Positions 1-6,516 of a stretch of DNA of 12,495 nt are shown one piece after another. The stretch lies in assembly GCA_025464025.1 (NCBI GenBank), contig JAODBP010000067.1, positions 1 through 12,495 on the forward strand. The letters are read 5' to 3'. The translations under genes were made by a program, and so were the position numbers. Origin of the DNA: Actinomycetes bacterium. Lineage in GTDB: Bacteria; Actinomycetota; Acidimicrobiia; Acidimicrobiales; CADCSY01. The stretch's first letter is position 1. Each line of letters starts with the position of its first letter. The notes below the pieces were generated by a model. That model was not told the origin of the DNA. It searched no databases and was given only the letters and a program-made list of their open reading frames with translations.

Positions 1-417
1 CAGCTCGGCGAGCCGTCGGCGCACGTCAGGAGTCGACAGCCCGTACAGCCGGGCCTGGACCTCCAGGATCTCGACGCCGGTCTGGCGGTCGTCGAGCGCG
101 GTGTTCTGCAGGGCCGCGCCGATGCGCAGGCGGACCCGATCCGGCTCGGTGGCCACGTCGGCACCGGCCACCACGGCCCGACCGCCAGTGGGCAGCAACA
201 ACGTGCACAGCATGCGCACCACGGTGGATTTGCCGGCGCCGTTCGGGCCGAGGAACCCGTAGATCTCGCCCCGCTGGACGTCGAGGTCGAGGCCGTCGAC
301 GGCCGCCGTGCCGTCGAAGCGGCGCACGAGGCCCTCGGTGCTGATCGCCGAGGGGCCGTCGGGCCGACGGGCGGGGCGGGGGACGACCGGATCGTCCGGC
401 AGGGTCACGTTGGTCAT
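1..417 (-). CDS. ABC transporter ATP-binding protein, DrrA-like (5' part, runs off left edge)
   Basis: The first 139 codons of an ATPase subunit of an ABC exporter are present; the 3' part lies outside the window. After a 25-residue proline/arginine-rich leader, the nucleotide-binding domain begins near residue 26. Walker A is GPNGAGKST at residues 57-65 and the Q-loop glutamine is about residue 104 in AALQNTALDD. The segment GVEILEVQARLYGLS matches the DrrA/daunorubicin-resistance type, whose ATPase pairs with a separate membrane permease to export drugs or lipids. Signature motif, Walker B and permease are not visible. The start is the ATG at 417, preceded by GGAGGA at 430-425 with 7 nt spacing. 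The gene lies 100 bp downstream of the protease on the same strand, but a hairpin at 494-510 suggests it is transcribed separately. The substrate cannot be inferred. Confidence 0.9.
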   Translation of the reverse strand, partial: MTNVTLPDDPVVPRPARRPDGPSAISTEGLVRRFDGTAAVDGLDLDVQRGEIYGFLGPNGAGKSTVVRMLCTLLLPTGGRAVVAGADVATEPDRVRLRIGAALQNTALDDRQTGVEILEVQARLYGLSTPDVRRRLAEL

Positions 418-424
418 GGGGCCA

Positions 425-430
425 TCCTCC
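425..430 (-). promoter_or_regulatory. Ribosome binding site of the ABC ATPase
   Basis: GGAGGA on the minus strand lies 7 nt before the ATG at 417. It is a near-perfect Shine-Dalgarno sequence and supports that start codon. Confidence 0.75.
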
Positions 431-440
431 GCGTCGAACG

Positions 441-457
441 TGGCCACCTCATGGCCA
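441..457. promoter_or_regulatory. TGGCCA-N5-TGGCCA inverted repeat upstream of the ABC ATPase
   Basis: Two copies of the self-complementary hexamer TGGCCA are separated by five bases, 24 bp before the ATPase start codon. They could form a small operator. The element is short and GC-rich, so chance occurrence is a real possibility, and no promoter hexamers could be assigned next to it. Confidence 0.25.
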
Positions 458-493
458 GTTTCAGAACTTCTCGCGGTGATGACGGCGTGGGTG

Positions 494-510
494 GGGCGAA
501 CTCATCGCCC
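494..510 (-). terminator. Short hairpin after the S8 protease stop
   Basis: GGGCGA and TCGCCC form a six-base-pair GC-rich stem around a five-base loop. It begins 7 nt downstream of the protease stop codon. There is no U-tract, which is common for hairpin terminators in high-GC actinobacteria. It plausibly separates the protease transcript from the downstream ABC gene. Confidence 0.4.
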
Positions 511-517
511 GCCCTGG

Positions 518-3500
518 TCAGCCCGTGGCGGTGACGAGCGTGAAGCCCTTGGCCACCCAACCGGTGGCCGCCTCGGCGGCGTCGACCGGACCCCCGGCGA
601 CCTGGACGTCGTCGACGTAGAACCCGGCCCAGTCGGTGCCGGCGTCGGACGTGTAGGCGAAGCGCAGGAGGACCTGCTTCCCGGCGTAGGGCGTCAGGTC
701 GGCGACCTGCTGCGCGTAGGCCCCCGCGCCGAGCTGCTGGCCGGTGAACGTGGGATCGGTGCCCGAGGTGCCGGTCAGGCCGTCGGTCCACGGCTTGTTG
801 CCGCCGAGGAGCGTGGCCCCGACCGGGTCGAGGTCGGTCGAGTCGGTGGTCGGCACGCTCTTCCACGTCGCCCCGCCGTCGGTGGACGCCAGCAGGAAGC
901 CCCAGTCGTAGCCGTCCTCCAGCTCGTACCAGGTCCAGAACGAGGCCTTCGGGTTCGGGCCGGCGGCGGTGAGGTCGAACGCCTTGGTGAGCGAGGCATC
1001 GGCGGCCGGCGTGCTGCCACCCCACCAGGCGTGCGTGCCGGAGTGGATCCGAGCGGCGGGGGCGGCGGTGCCGGCGACCGGGCCGCTGCCGCCGCCCTCG
1101 ACGCTCACCTCGAGGTGGTAGTCGCGGAACGCGTCGACCTTCGCCGGGACGGTGTTCGACACCACGACCCACACGGTGTCGCCCGGCTTGACCTTGGCGT
1201 CGGCGTTGTCGTCGCCGTCGAGGATGGTCGCCGAGGCCGGCGAGTCCGGCCCGGTCGGCGCGATGGCGGCACCTGCGGGCACGGTCGTGTCGTCGTGCAT
1301 CGACGCCGTGCCGTCGATCTCGATGCCCTGCGAGTCGAACACGAACAAGTCGAGGGCGTCCTCGCCCTGCGGGTCCCACACCTTCGTCGTCACGCTCTTG
1401 GCGTCGGTGGGGATGCGGACCGAGTAGGCGAGCCAATCGGTGTAGATGTCGCCCTCGGGGTTCTCGAAGCCGACGATCGAGTAGTCGGTGGTGTCGGAGG
1501 CCCAGATGTCGTTGCGCTGCACGACGCTCGGCTTGGCCGGCGACGGGGTCAGGGCCACGTAGAGCTGGACCGGGATGCGCACGTGCTGCACGACCTTGCC
1601 GCCGAGGTCGGCGGTGGCGTCGACGATGCCGGCGTAGAGGCCGGGGGCGGCGCCGGCCGCGGCCTTCACCGTGAACGGCACCGATGCCGAGGCGCCGGCC
1701 CCGAGCGAGGCCTGGCCCGGGAGGCGGTACCAGGACGCGGGGATCGGCTGCACGCCGGTGGCCTGGGGCTCGGCCAGGGCCTTGAACGTGACCTTCAGGG
1801 GCCGGGCCGCCAGCGGGCCGGCGCTGAGCTGGAACGCCTGGCTGATCTGCTGCCCGGGCACGAGGGAGTCGATCGACCAGGACGGCTGCAGCTCGTGGAC
1901 GTCGTCGAGGGCGCCGACCTGTGGGGTGAGGACGGTGAGGCCCTTGGTGAGCGCCAGCAGGGCTCGCCCGGCGTCGACCCGGCCCGACCCCTCGCCGGTG
2001 ACGCCGACCCAGGCGTCGTTGCGGATCGGGTACTCGGCCTCGGGGTCCTTGCCCTCGACCTTGGTCGTGATCGTGCCGACGGCGCCGGCGACCGGGCCCT
2101 CGAAGGCTCGGGCCCCGGCCGTGTTCACCAGGGCGGCCTTCACGGTGCTGTAGCGCCAGGCCTGGCCATGGGTGGCGATGTTCCACCCGTCGATGACGAG
2201 GGCGGCGGCGCCCGCGGCGGCCGGGGCCGACATCGAGGTGCCCGAGAGCACGGCGTAGTCGGGGTTGGTCGACATGGCGTTGCCGTGGGCGGCATCGAGG
2301 GCGCGGATCTCCCCGCCCTCGCTCGACTCGGGGGCGACCCAGTACACGCCGGGCGCGGTGAGGTCGGGCTTGATGAGGCGGTCGCCCGACGGGCCGCGCG
2401 ACGAGAAGCCGGCGAGCACGCTGGCCCCGGCCGGCACCGCGGCGTCGCGGATGTGTCCGAACTCGCCGTGCACCGTGTCCTCGACGTCGGCGTTGCGGTC
2501 GAAGTCGGCGGCCGATGCCGCGACGGTCAGGGCCTGGGCCGCCACGCCGGGGGAGCCGAGGCTCTGCATGGCCGGTCCGCTGTTGCCGGCCGAGATCGTG
2601 AACACCACGTTGTGCTGGGCAGCGAGGGCGTTCACGAGGACGGCCTCGGCGTCGCGGTTGGTGACCTGCTCGGCGTAGAAGAGGGGCGAGCCGTAGAGCC
2701 GGCCGCTGCCGAGGCTGGCGTTGATGACGTCGGCGCCGGCGCCGCCCTCGGCCTTCTCCTTCGCCAGCAGCTCGAAGCCAGCCATGATGTCGCTGCTCAG
2801 GCCGATGCCGGCCGGCGTCATGACCTTGGCCACCGCCAGGCTGGCACCCCGGGCGATGCCGGGGAAGCGTCCGTCGGAGGCCTCGCCGGTCCCGGTCGCG
2901 ATGCCGGAGACGTGGGTGCCGTGGCCGTTGTCGTCGAAGCCCGTCGCCGGCGTGCACGTGCCGTTCGTGCAGTCGACGAAGAACTTCGTCTGCTCGTCGA
3001 GGTCGGGGTGGTGGGCGTCGACGCCGGTGTCGGCCACGCCGACCGTGACGCTGCGGCCGGTGATGCCCTGGGCCCAGAGGCCCGGCGCGCCGACGTCGCC
3101 GGTGCCGCGCTTGGCCTGGATGGCGGCGGCATCGGGCGCGGTGGTGGCCTCGGCCTGCACCTCCTGCACGAGGTCGGACTCGAGTCGCACGACCTGGGGC
3201 AGCAGGGCGACCCGGGCGATCGAGGAGACCGGGCCGGCGAGGGCGACCCAGGTGATGGCGTCGTACCGGTGCCGGACGCGCGCGCCGGCCGCCGCGAGCG
3301 CCGCCACGGTGGTGGTGTCGTCGGGCGCGGCCAGCTCGGCGAGGAAGTAGACGTCACCGGCGTGGTCGCCGGCGAGGGCGCGGTAGAAGCCGTCGTCGGC
3401 GTAGCCGCCGTGGGCGACGATGCCGCGCAGGCCGCCGTCGACCTTGCCGGCGGGCAGGTCGGCGACGGGGGCGGCGGCGTGGACGCCGGGCGCCAGGAGG

Positions 3501-3565
3501 CCGGCGAGGGTGGCGACGCCGAGGGCGAGCGCGCCGAGGCGGAAGCGCGGGGAGGGCGTGCGCAC
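518..3565 (-). CDS. Secreted subtilisin-like serine protease (peptidase S8) with long C-terminal beta-rich extension
   Basis: This 1015-residue exported protease starts with a Sec signal peptide: basic start, hydrophobic core to about residue 28, and cleavage probably after VHA near residue 30. Residues about 40-135 look like an I9-type propeptide. The S8 catalytic domain spans about 165-490, with Asp179 (ADTGVD), His215 (GHGTHVSG), oxyanion Asn328 (ISAGNSGP) and Ser444 (GTSMSAP). Cys199 and Cys204 may form a disulfide. The C-terminal half has beta-sandwich character (about 545-670), a region resembling the bacterial pre-peptidase C-terminal type (about 700-820), and a final segment (about 840-990) resembling the MAM-like module of immune-inhibitor-A proteases (ASTDGGATW, FYVDDVQVAG). 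No LPXTG motif or C-terminal membrane helix is seen, so it is probably released. The GTG start at 3565 is chosen because the signal peptide follows directly and AAAGGGG precedes it by 6 nt. The target protein is unknown. Confidence 0.95.
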   Translation of the reverse strand: MRTPSPRFRLGALALGVATLAGLLAPGVHAAAPVADLPAGKVDGGLRGIVAHGGYADDGFYRALAGDHAGDVYFLAELAAPDDTTTVAALAAAGARVRHRYDAITWVALAGPVSSIARVALLPQVVRLESDLVQEVQAEATTAPDAAAIQAKRGTGDVGAPGLWAQGITGRSVTVGVADTGVDAHHPDLDEQTKFFVDCTNGTCTPATGFDDNGHGTHVSGIATGTGEASDGRFPGIARGASLAVAKVMTPAGIGLSSDIMAGFELLAKEKAEGGAGADVINASLGSGRLYGSPLFYAEQVTNRDAEAVLVNALAAQHNVVFTISAGNSGPAMQSLGSPGVAAQALTVAASAADFDRNADVEDTVHGEFGHIRDAAVPAGASVLAGFSSRGPSGDRLIKPDLTAPGVYWVAPESSEGGEIRALDAAHGNAMSTNPDYAVLSGTSMSAPAAAGAAALVIDGWNIATHGQAWRYSTVKAALVNTAGARAFEGPVAGAVGTITTKVEGKDPEAEYPIRNDAWVGVTGEGSGRVDAGRALLALTKGLTVLTPQVGALDDVHELQPSWSIDSLVPGQQISQAFQLSAGPLAARPLKVTFKALAEPQATGVQPIPASWYRLPGQASLGAGASASVPFTVKAAAGAAPGLYAGIVDATADLGGKVVQHVRIPVQLYVALTPSPAKPSVVQRNDIWASDTTDYSIVGFENPEGDIYTDWLAYSVRIPTDAKSVTTKVWDPQGEDALDLFVFDSQGIEIDGTASMHDDTTVPAGAAIAPTGPDSPASATILDGDDNADAKVKPGDTVWVVVSNTVPAKVDAFRDYHLEVSVEGGGSGPVAGTAAPAARIHSGTHAWWGGSTPAADASLTKAFDLTAAGPNPKASFWTWYELEDGYDWGFLLASTDGGATWKSVPTTDSTDLDPVGATLLGGNKPWTDGLTGTSGTDPTFTGQQLGAGAYAQQVADLTPYAGKQVLLRFAYTSDAGTDWAGFYVDDVQVAGGPVDAAEAATGWVAKGFTLVTATG

Positions 3566-3610
3566 GGATGACCCCTTTGTCGGAAGTTGGTGGCATCCGG
3601 TTCGCCGCCG

Positions 3611-3629
3611 GAGCAGCGTGGTCCTGCTC
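3611..3629. promoter_or_regulatory. GAGCAG-N7-CTGCTC inverted repeat in the protease/dioxygenase divergent region
   Basis: Six-base perfect arms flank a seven-base spacer in the 81-bp gap between the divergent protease and TauD-like genes. The site ends 4 bp before the putative TACCTT -10 box of the dioxygenase. A bound regulator there would block or modulate that promoter and might also affect the protease. No regulator gene lies next to it. Confidence 0.3.
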
Positions 3630-3633
3630 GGCG

Positions 3634-3639
3634 TACCTT
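3634..3639 (+). promoter_or_regulatory. Putative -10 box for a leaderless dioxygenase transcript
   Basis: TACCTT fits the actinobacterial TANNNT -10 consensus and ends 7 nt before the GTG at 3647. That places the likely transcription start on the start codon itself. No Shine-Dalgarno sequence is visible, which fits a leaderless mRNA. No clear -35 hexamer was found. Confidence 0.4.
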
Positions 3640-3646
3640 TCGGGCC

Positions 3647-4555
3647 GTGCCCATCCGACCGCTCGCCGGCCCCCGCGTCATGCGCCGGCTGCCCGACGGC
3701 GTCGCGCCGTGCACGCCGACCCGCTTCTCGCTCGTGCCCCAGGGCGCCACCATCGGCGCCCTCGTCCAGGGCGTCGACCTCCGGCAGCCGTGCGACGACG
3801 AGCTGCAGGACGAGCTGGCCTCGGCCCTCCGGGAGTGGAAGGTCCTCCTCTTCCGTGACCAGCACCTGACGATCGAGCAGCACGCCGCCTTCGCCGCCCG
3901 CTGGGGCCAGCTCACCGACGACACCCTGGTCGCCACCTCGGCCCCCGACCCGGTCGACAACGTGGTGGTGTTCACCCGCGACGCCACGACCGTCGGGCTC
4001 GAGAACGAGTGGCACAGCGACGGCACCTTCCGGCCGATGCCGACGATGGGCACGATCCTGCGGGCCATCGAGGTGCCCGAGGTGGGCGGCGACACGCTCT
4101 TCGCCGACATGGCGGCGGCCTACGACAACCTGCCGGTCGACGTGCAGGAGCGGCTCGTCGGGCTCACCGCCATCCACGACTGGAGCATCGGGGCCTACGC
4201 CGGGAAGTACGGCGACGCCCTGGCCGAGCTCCAGGCCGCCCACCCGCCGGTGGAGCATCCAGTGGTGATCCGCCACCCGGAGACCGGTCGGCCCACGCTC
4301 TTCGTCAACCGCCTCTTCACCAAGGAGCTGCGGGGCCTGCCGGTCGACGAGGGCGCCGACCTGCTGGCGGCGCTGTGCGGGATGGTCGACCTGCCCGAGC
4401 TGCAGTGCCGGTTCCGGTGGGCGCCGGGCTCGATCGCCATGTGGGACAACGTTGCCTGCAACCACTACGGCGCCAACGACTACTTCCCGAGCCGCCGGGT
4501 CATGGCCCGCACCACCGTGTTCAGCCTCACCCACGACCGGGTGGTCGGGGCCTAG
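3647..4555 (+). CDS. TauD/TfdA-family Fe(II)/2-oxoglutarate-dependent dioxygenase
   Basis: This 302-residue enzyme belongs to the family that couples 2-oxoglutarate decarboxylation to hydroxylation of a substrate such as taurine, other sulfonates, alkyl sulfates or aryloxyalkanoates. The iron-binding facial triad is visible as His123 and Asp125 (EWHSDGTF) and His273 (WDNVACNHYGAND). Arg284 and Arg288 follow at the +11 and +15 spacing of the TauD arginines that bind 2-oxoglutarate and substrate. The usual arginine of the WDNR motif is valine here, so activity on taurine should not be assumed. No signal peptide is seen, so it is cytoplasmic. The GTG at 3647 is chosen for the -10-like box just upstream; GTG 3587 and ATG 3680 are alternatives. 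The gene diverges from the protease and converges on tetR. The substrate is unknown. Confidence 0.9.
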   Translation: MPIRPLAGPRVMRRLPDGVAPCTPTRFSLVPQGATIGALVQGVDLRQPCDDELQDELASALREWKVLLFRDQHLTIEQHAAFAARWGQLTDDTLVATSAPDPVDNVVVFTRDATTVGLENEWHSDGTFRPMPTMGTILRAIEVPEVGGDTLFADMAAAYDNLPVDVQERLVGLTAIHDWSIGAYAGKYGDALAELQAAHPPVEHPVVIRHPETGRPTLFVNRLFTKELRGLPVDEGADLLAALCGMVDLPELQCRFRWAPGSIAMWDNVACNHYGANDYFPSRRVMARTTVFSLTHDRVVGA

Positions 4556-4560
4556 CGCTC

Positions 4561-4578
4561 GCGACAGGTTGCTGTCGC
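4561..4578. terminator. Bidirectional hairpin between the dioxygenase and tetR
   Basis: GCGACAG and CTGTCGC form a perfect seven-base-pair stem closed by a GTTG tetraloop. It fills the 30-bp gap between the convergent stop codons at 4555 and 4586, so it can serve both transcripts. There is no U-tract. Confidence 0.6.
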
Positions 4579-4585
4579 CGGACGT

Positions 4586-5191
4586 CTAGCGCCCGAGGGC
4601 GATCTCCTGGAGCTGGCGGACGGCCTCGAAGAAGGCGTCCGGCGGCGTGGTGTCGGGGTCGATGAGGCGGTGGAGCAGGAAGCCGTCCTCCATGGCCATG
4701 AGGAGGGCGCCCACCTCCAGCGGGTCGACGTCGCGGTCCATGCCGGCGGCCCGCAGGCTGCTCGCGGCCATCTCGCCGATGACCTTGCGCATGGTCTGGA
4801 GCCGCTCGGCCAGCGCCGGGCGCTGCTCGGGGACGCGGGCGACGTGGAGCACCAGCTCGATTTGGAGCATCGGCGAGTTGTGGAGCGGATCGCCCTCGCG
4901 GTGGTTGTCGGCCCGCAGCGCCTCGACGAAGTCGACGGCGTCGGGGTGGGCCTCGAGCAGGGCCAGGGCGGCCTGGGTGCTGCGCTCGCAGTGGTCCTCG
5001 TACATGGCGAGGAGCAGCTCGTCCTTGGTGGCGAAGTTCGAGTAGAACGCGCCGCGCGTGAAGCCGGCGGCCGAGGCGATCTGCTCGATGGTCGCCCCGC
5101 CGATGCCCTGGTCGGCGAACACCTCGGCCGCCGCCTCGAACAGGCGGGCGCGGGTCTCCTCGCGCGTCGGACGAACCCGCTCCCTTGACAC
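4586..5191 (-). CDS. TetR/AcrR-family transcriptional repressor
   Basis: A 201-residue cytoplasmic DNA-binding protein of normal TetR length. The N-terminal helix-turn-helix domain covers about residues 12-60: RARLFEAAAEVFADQGIGG, then TIEQIASAAGFTRGAFYSNF and the typical KDELL. The variable C-terminal ligand-binding domain (about 65-201) is helical and gives no ligand clue. The gene diverges from the P450 across 63 bp that contain two near-identical inverted repeats. Repression of both the P450 and itself, relieved by the P450 substrate or a related molecule, is therefore the likely role. The start is the GTG at 5191; a TATCGT box lies 8 nt upstream and no Shine-Dalgarno precedes it, so the mRNA may be leaderless. 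The closest operator overlaps that box, which supports autoregulation. Confidence 0.93.
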   Translation of the reverse strand: MSRERVRPTREETRARLFEAAAEVFADQGIGGATIEQIASAAGFTRGAFYSNFATKDELLLAMYEDHCERSTQAALALLEAHPDAVDFVEALRADNHREGDPLHNSPMLQIELVLHVARVPEQRPALAERLQTMRKVIGEMAASSLRAAGMDRDVDPLEVGALLMAMEDGFLLHRLIDPDTTPPDAFFEAVRQLQEIALGR

Positions 5192-5199
5192 CGGCGGTC

Positions 5200-5205
5200 A
5201 CGATA
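5200..5205 (-). promoter_or_regulatory. Putative -10 box of tetR, overlapped by operator O1
   Basis: TATCGT on the minus strand lies 8 nt before the GTG start of tetR and fits TANNNT. It shares four bases with the left arm of the inverted repeat at 5202-5217, so a bound repressor would cover it. Confidence 0.35.
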
Positions 5206-5217
5206 CAGCAACGTATC
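5202..5217. promoter_or_regulatory. TetR operator O1 (GATAC-N6-GTATC)
   Basis: Five-base perfect arms GATAC and GTATC surround the spacer AGCAAC. The 16-bp unit is repeated with a single mismatch 21 bp to the right. It lies between the divergent tetR and P450 genes and overlaps the presumed tetR promoter. The architecture is typical of TetR-family operators. Binding by this particular TetR is inferred from position. Confidence 0.7.
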
Positions 5218-5220
5218 CAT

Positions 5221-5240
5221 TCGATACACCAACGTATCGA
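5221..5240. promoter_or_regulatory. TetR operator O2 (TCGATAC-N6-GTATCGA)
   Basis: Seven-base perfect arms flank ACCAAC, giving a longer and stronger version of O1. The right end is 3 bp before the GGAGGA ribosome binding site of the P450. Occupancy would block transcription initiation or clearance toward the P450. Confidence 0.75.
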
Positions 5241-5243
5241 GTC

Positions 5244-5249
5244 GGAGGA
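5244..5249 (+). promoter_or_regulatory. Ribosome binding site of the P450
   Basis: GGAGGA with 5 nt spacing to the ATG at 5255 fixes the P450 start and shows that, unlike several neighbours, this gene has a leadered mRNA. Confidence 0.75.
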
Positions 5250-5254
5250 CGGCG

Positions 5255-6445
5255 ATGACGACGACCGAAGCCCAGCAGTTCTTCGTGGCGGCCATGGCCC
5301 CCGAGCACCGGGCCGACCCCTACCCGCTCTACGCCGACTGGCGGGAGCGGGGCCGGATGCACCGGGTCGACGACGACACGTGGCTGGTGCTGGGCCACGC
5401 CGAGGTGACCGCCTGCCTGCGCCACCCGCTGCTCTCGTCGAACGAGCAGCGGTCGGTGGTCCACCAGCGCGAGGTTGCCGCCGGCCGCGAGGTGCCCCCG
5501 CTGGCCCCGAGCCTCCTCTTCATGGACCCGCCCGACCACACCCGGCTCCGCGGCCTGGTCTCCCGGGCGTTCACCCCCCGCACCGTCGAAGGCCTGCGGG
5601 CCCGGACCGAGGCGCTGGTGGTCGAGCTGCTCGACGGGCTCACGGGTGAGGTCGACCTCATCTCCTCGCTCGCCTACCCCCTCCCGGTGCAGGTGATCTG
5701 CACCCTGCTCGGCGTGCCCGAGGAGGACGAGGCCCGCTTCTCGGGCTGGTCGAAGGTGCTGGCCCGCAGCATCGACCCCTCGATCCTGCGCTCACCCGAG
5801 GTCGAGGCCCAGATCGCCATCGCCGGCGAGGAGCTCACGGCCTACATGGAGGGGTTGGTCGTCCGCCGCGAGTCGACGCCCGGCGACGACCTCATCTCCG
5901 GCCTCCTCGCCGTCGAGGCCGAGGGCGACCACATCACCCACGCCGAGCTGATCGACCTGACGATGCTCCTCCTGGTCGCCGGCCACGAGACCACGGTGAA
6001 CCTCATCGGCAACGGCACCCTCGCCCTGCTCGGCCACCCCGACCAGCGGGGCCCGCTCGACGCCGGCATCGACGAGCTGCTCCGGTTCGACAGCCCGGTG
6101 CAGATGAACATCCGCGTCGCCACCGAGGACGTCGAGATCGCCGGCGAGGCGATCGCCGCCGGCTCCGAGCTGATCCTCGTGCTGGCCGCCGCCAACCGCG
6201 ACCCGGCCGCCTTCGCCCGACCCGACGAGCTGCTCCTCGGCCGCGACGCCCGGCGCCACGTCGCGTTCGGCGGTGGCATCCACCACTGCCTCGGCGCCGC
6301 CCTCGCCCGCATGGAGGGCCAGCTGGCCATCGCCGGCCTCCTCGACCGGTTCCCCGACGTCCGGCTGGCCGGCGAACCCGAGCTCCGGCCCACCTTCACG
6401 CTGCGAGGGCTCGAGCACCTGCCCGTCGACCTGGGCCAGGTCTAG
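5255..6445 (+). CDS. Cytochrome P450 monooxygenase
   Basis: A soluble bacterial class I-type P450 of 396 residues. It inserts one oxygen atom into a substrate using electrons normally supplied by a ferredoxin and ferredoxin reductase, neither of which is in the window. Visible hallmarks are the helix-C region FMDPPDHTRLRGLVSRAF (about 89-106), the I-helix oxygen-activation motif AGHET at 242-246, the K-helix ExxR pair Glu274/Arg277, and the haem-thiolate loop FGGGIHHCLGAALAR with ligand Cys345. The stretch between HPDQ and the ELLR of ExxR is about seven residues shorter than in the common CYP pattern, which shortens helix J. The start is fixed by a strong ribosome binding site. The gene is probably controlled by the divergent TetR through O1 and O2. 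The CYP family and substrate cannot be assigned by eye; xenobiotic, terpenoid or secondary-metabolite oxidation are all possible. Confidence 0.96.
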   Translation: MTTTEAQQFFVAAMAPEHRADPYPLYADWRERGRMHRVDDDTWLVLGHAEVTACLRHPLLSSNEQRSVVHQREVAAGREVPPLAPSLLFMDPPDHTRLRGLVSRAFTPRTVEGLRARTEALVVELLDGLTGEVDLISSLAYPLPVQVICTLLGVPEEDEARFSGWSKVLARSIDPSILRSPEVEAQIAIAGEELTAYMEGLVVRRESTPGDDLISGLLAVEAEGDHITHAELIDLTMLLLVAGHETTVNLIGNGTLALLGHPDQRGPLDAGIDELLRFDSPVQMNIRVATEDVEIAGEAIAAGSELILVLAAANRDPAAFARPDELLLGRDARRHVAFGGGIHHCLGAALARMEGQLAIAGLLDRFPDVRLAGEPELRPTFTLRGLEHLPVDLGQV

Positions 6446-6453
6446 ATCCCCGA

Positions 6454-6496
6454 CGAATGTGCGGTCTCAGGGTCCGACGTTCAGACCGCACGTTCG
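6454..6496. terminator. Strong bidirectional hairpin between P450 and thioesterase
   Basis: A 14-base-pair stem (6454-6467 with 6483-6496) contains one G-T wobble and a perfect nine-base core, GTGCGGTCT/AGACCGCAC, around a 15-base loop. It sits between the convergent stops at 6445 and 6517. No U-tract follows. An alternative hairpin (6470-6480 with 6490-6500) shares part of the same bases. Confidence 0.65.
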
Positions 6497-6516
6497 ACCC
6501 CCGCGCGCGACAACAG

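Noticed and set aside
26..208. A short minus-strand open frame inside the ABC ATPase gene
   Set aside because: It is out of frame with the Walker A-containing frame and arginine/proline/glycine-rich, typical of a shadow frame.
308..3571. A 1087-codon open frame on the plus strand opposite the S8 protease
   Set aside because: Its composition is Gly/Val/Arg/Asp-rich with no recognisable domain. The minus-strand frame has a signal peptide and a complete S8 catalytic triad.
3596..3612. TCCGG-N7-CCGGA inverted repeat in the protease/dioxygenase gap
   Set aside because: Five-base GC-only arms are expected by chance at this base composition.
3566..4534. Upstream continuation of the protease reading frame to 4534 on the minus strand
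   Set aside because: The extension is antisense to the TauD-like gene, has no domain, and would put the signal peptide in the middle of the protein. The frame is open only because of high GC.
5185..5190. A perfect TTGACA hexamer as -35 box of the P450 promoter
   Set aside because: It overlaps the tetR start codon, and no TANNNT hexamer lies 16-19 bp downstream. It is probably coincidental.
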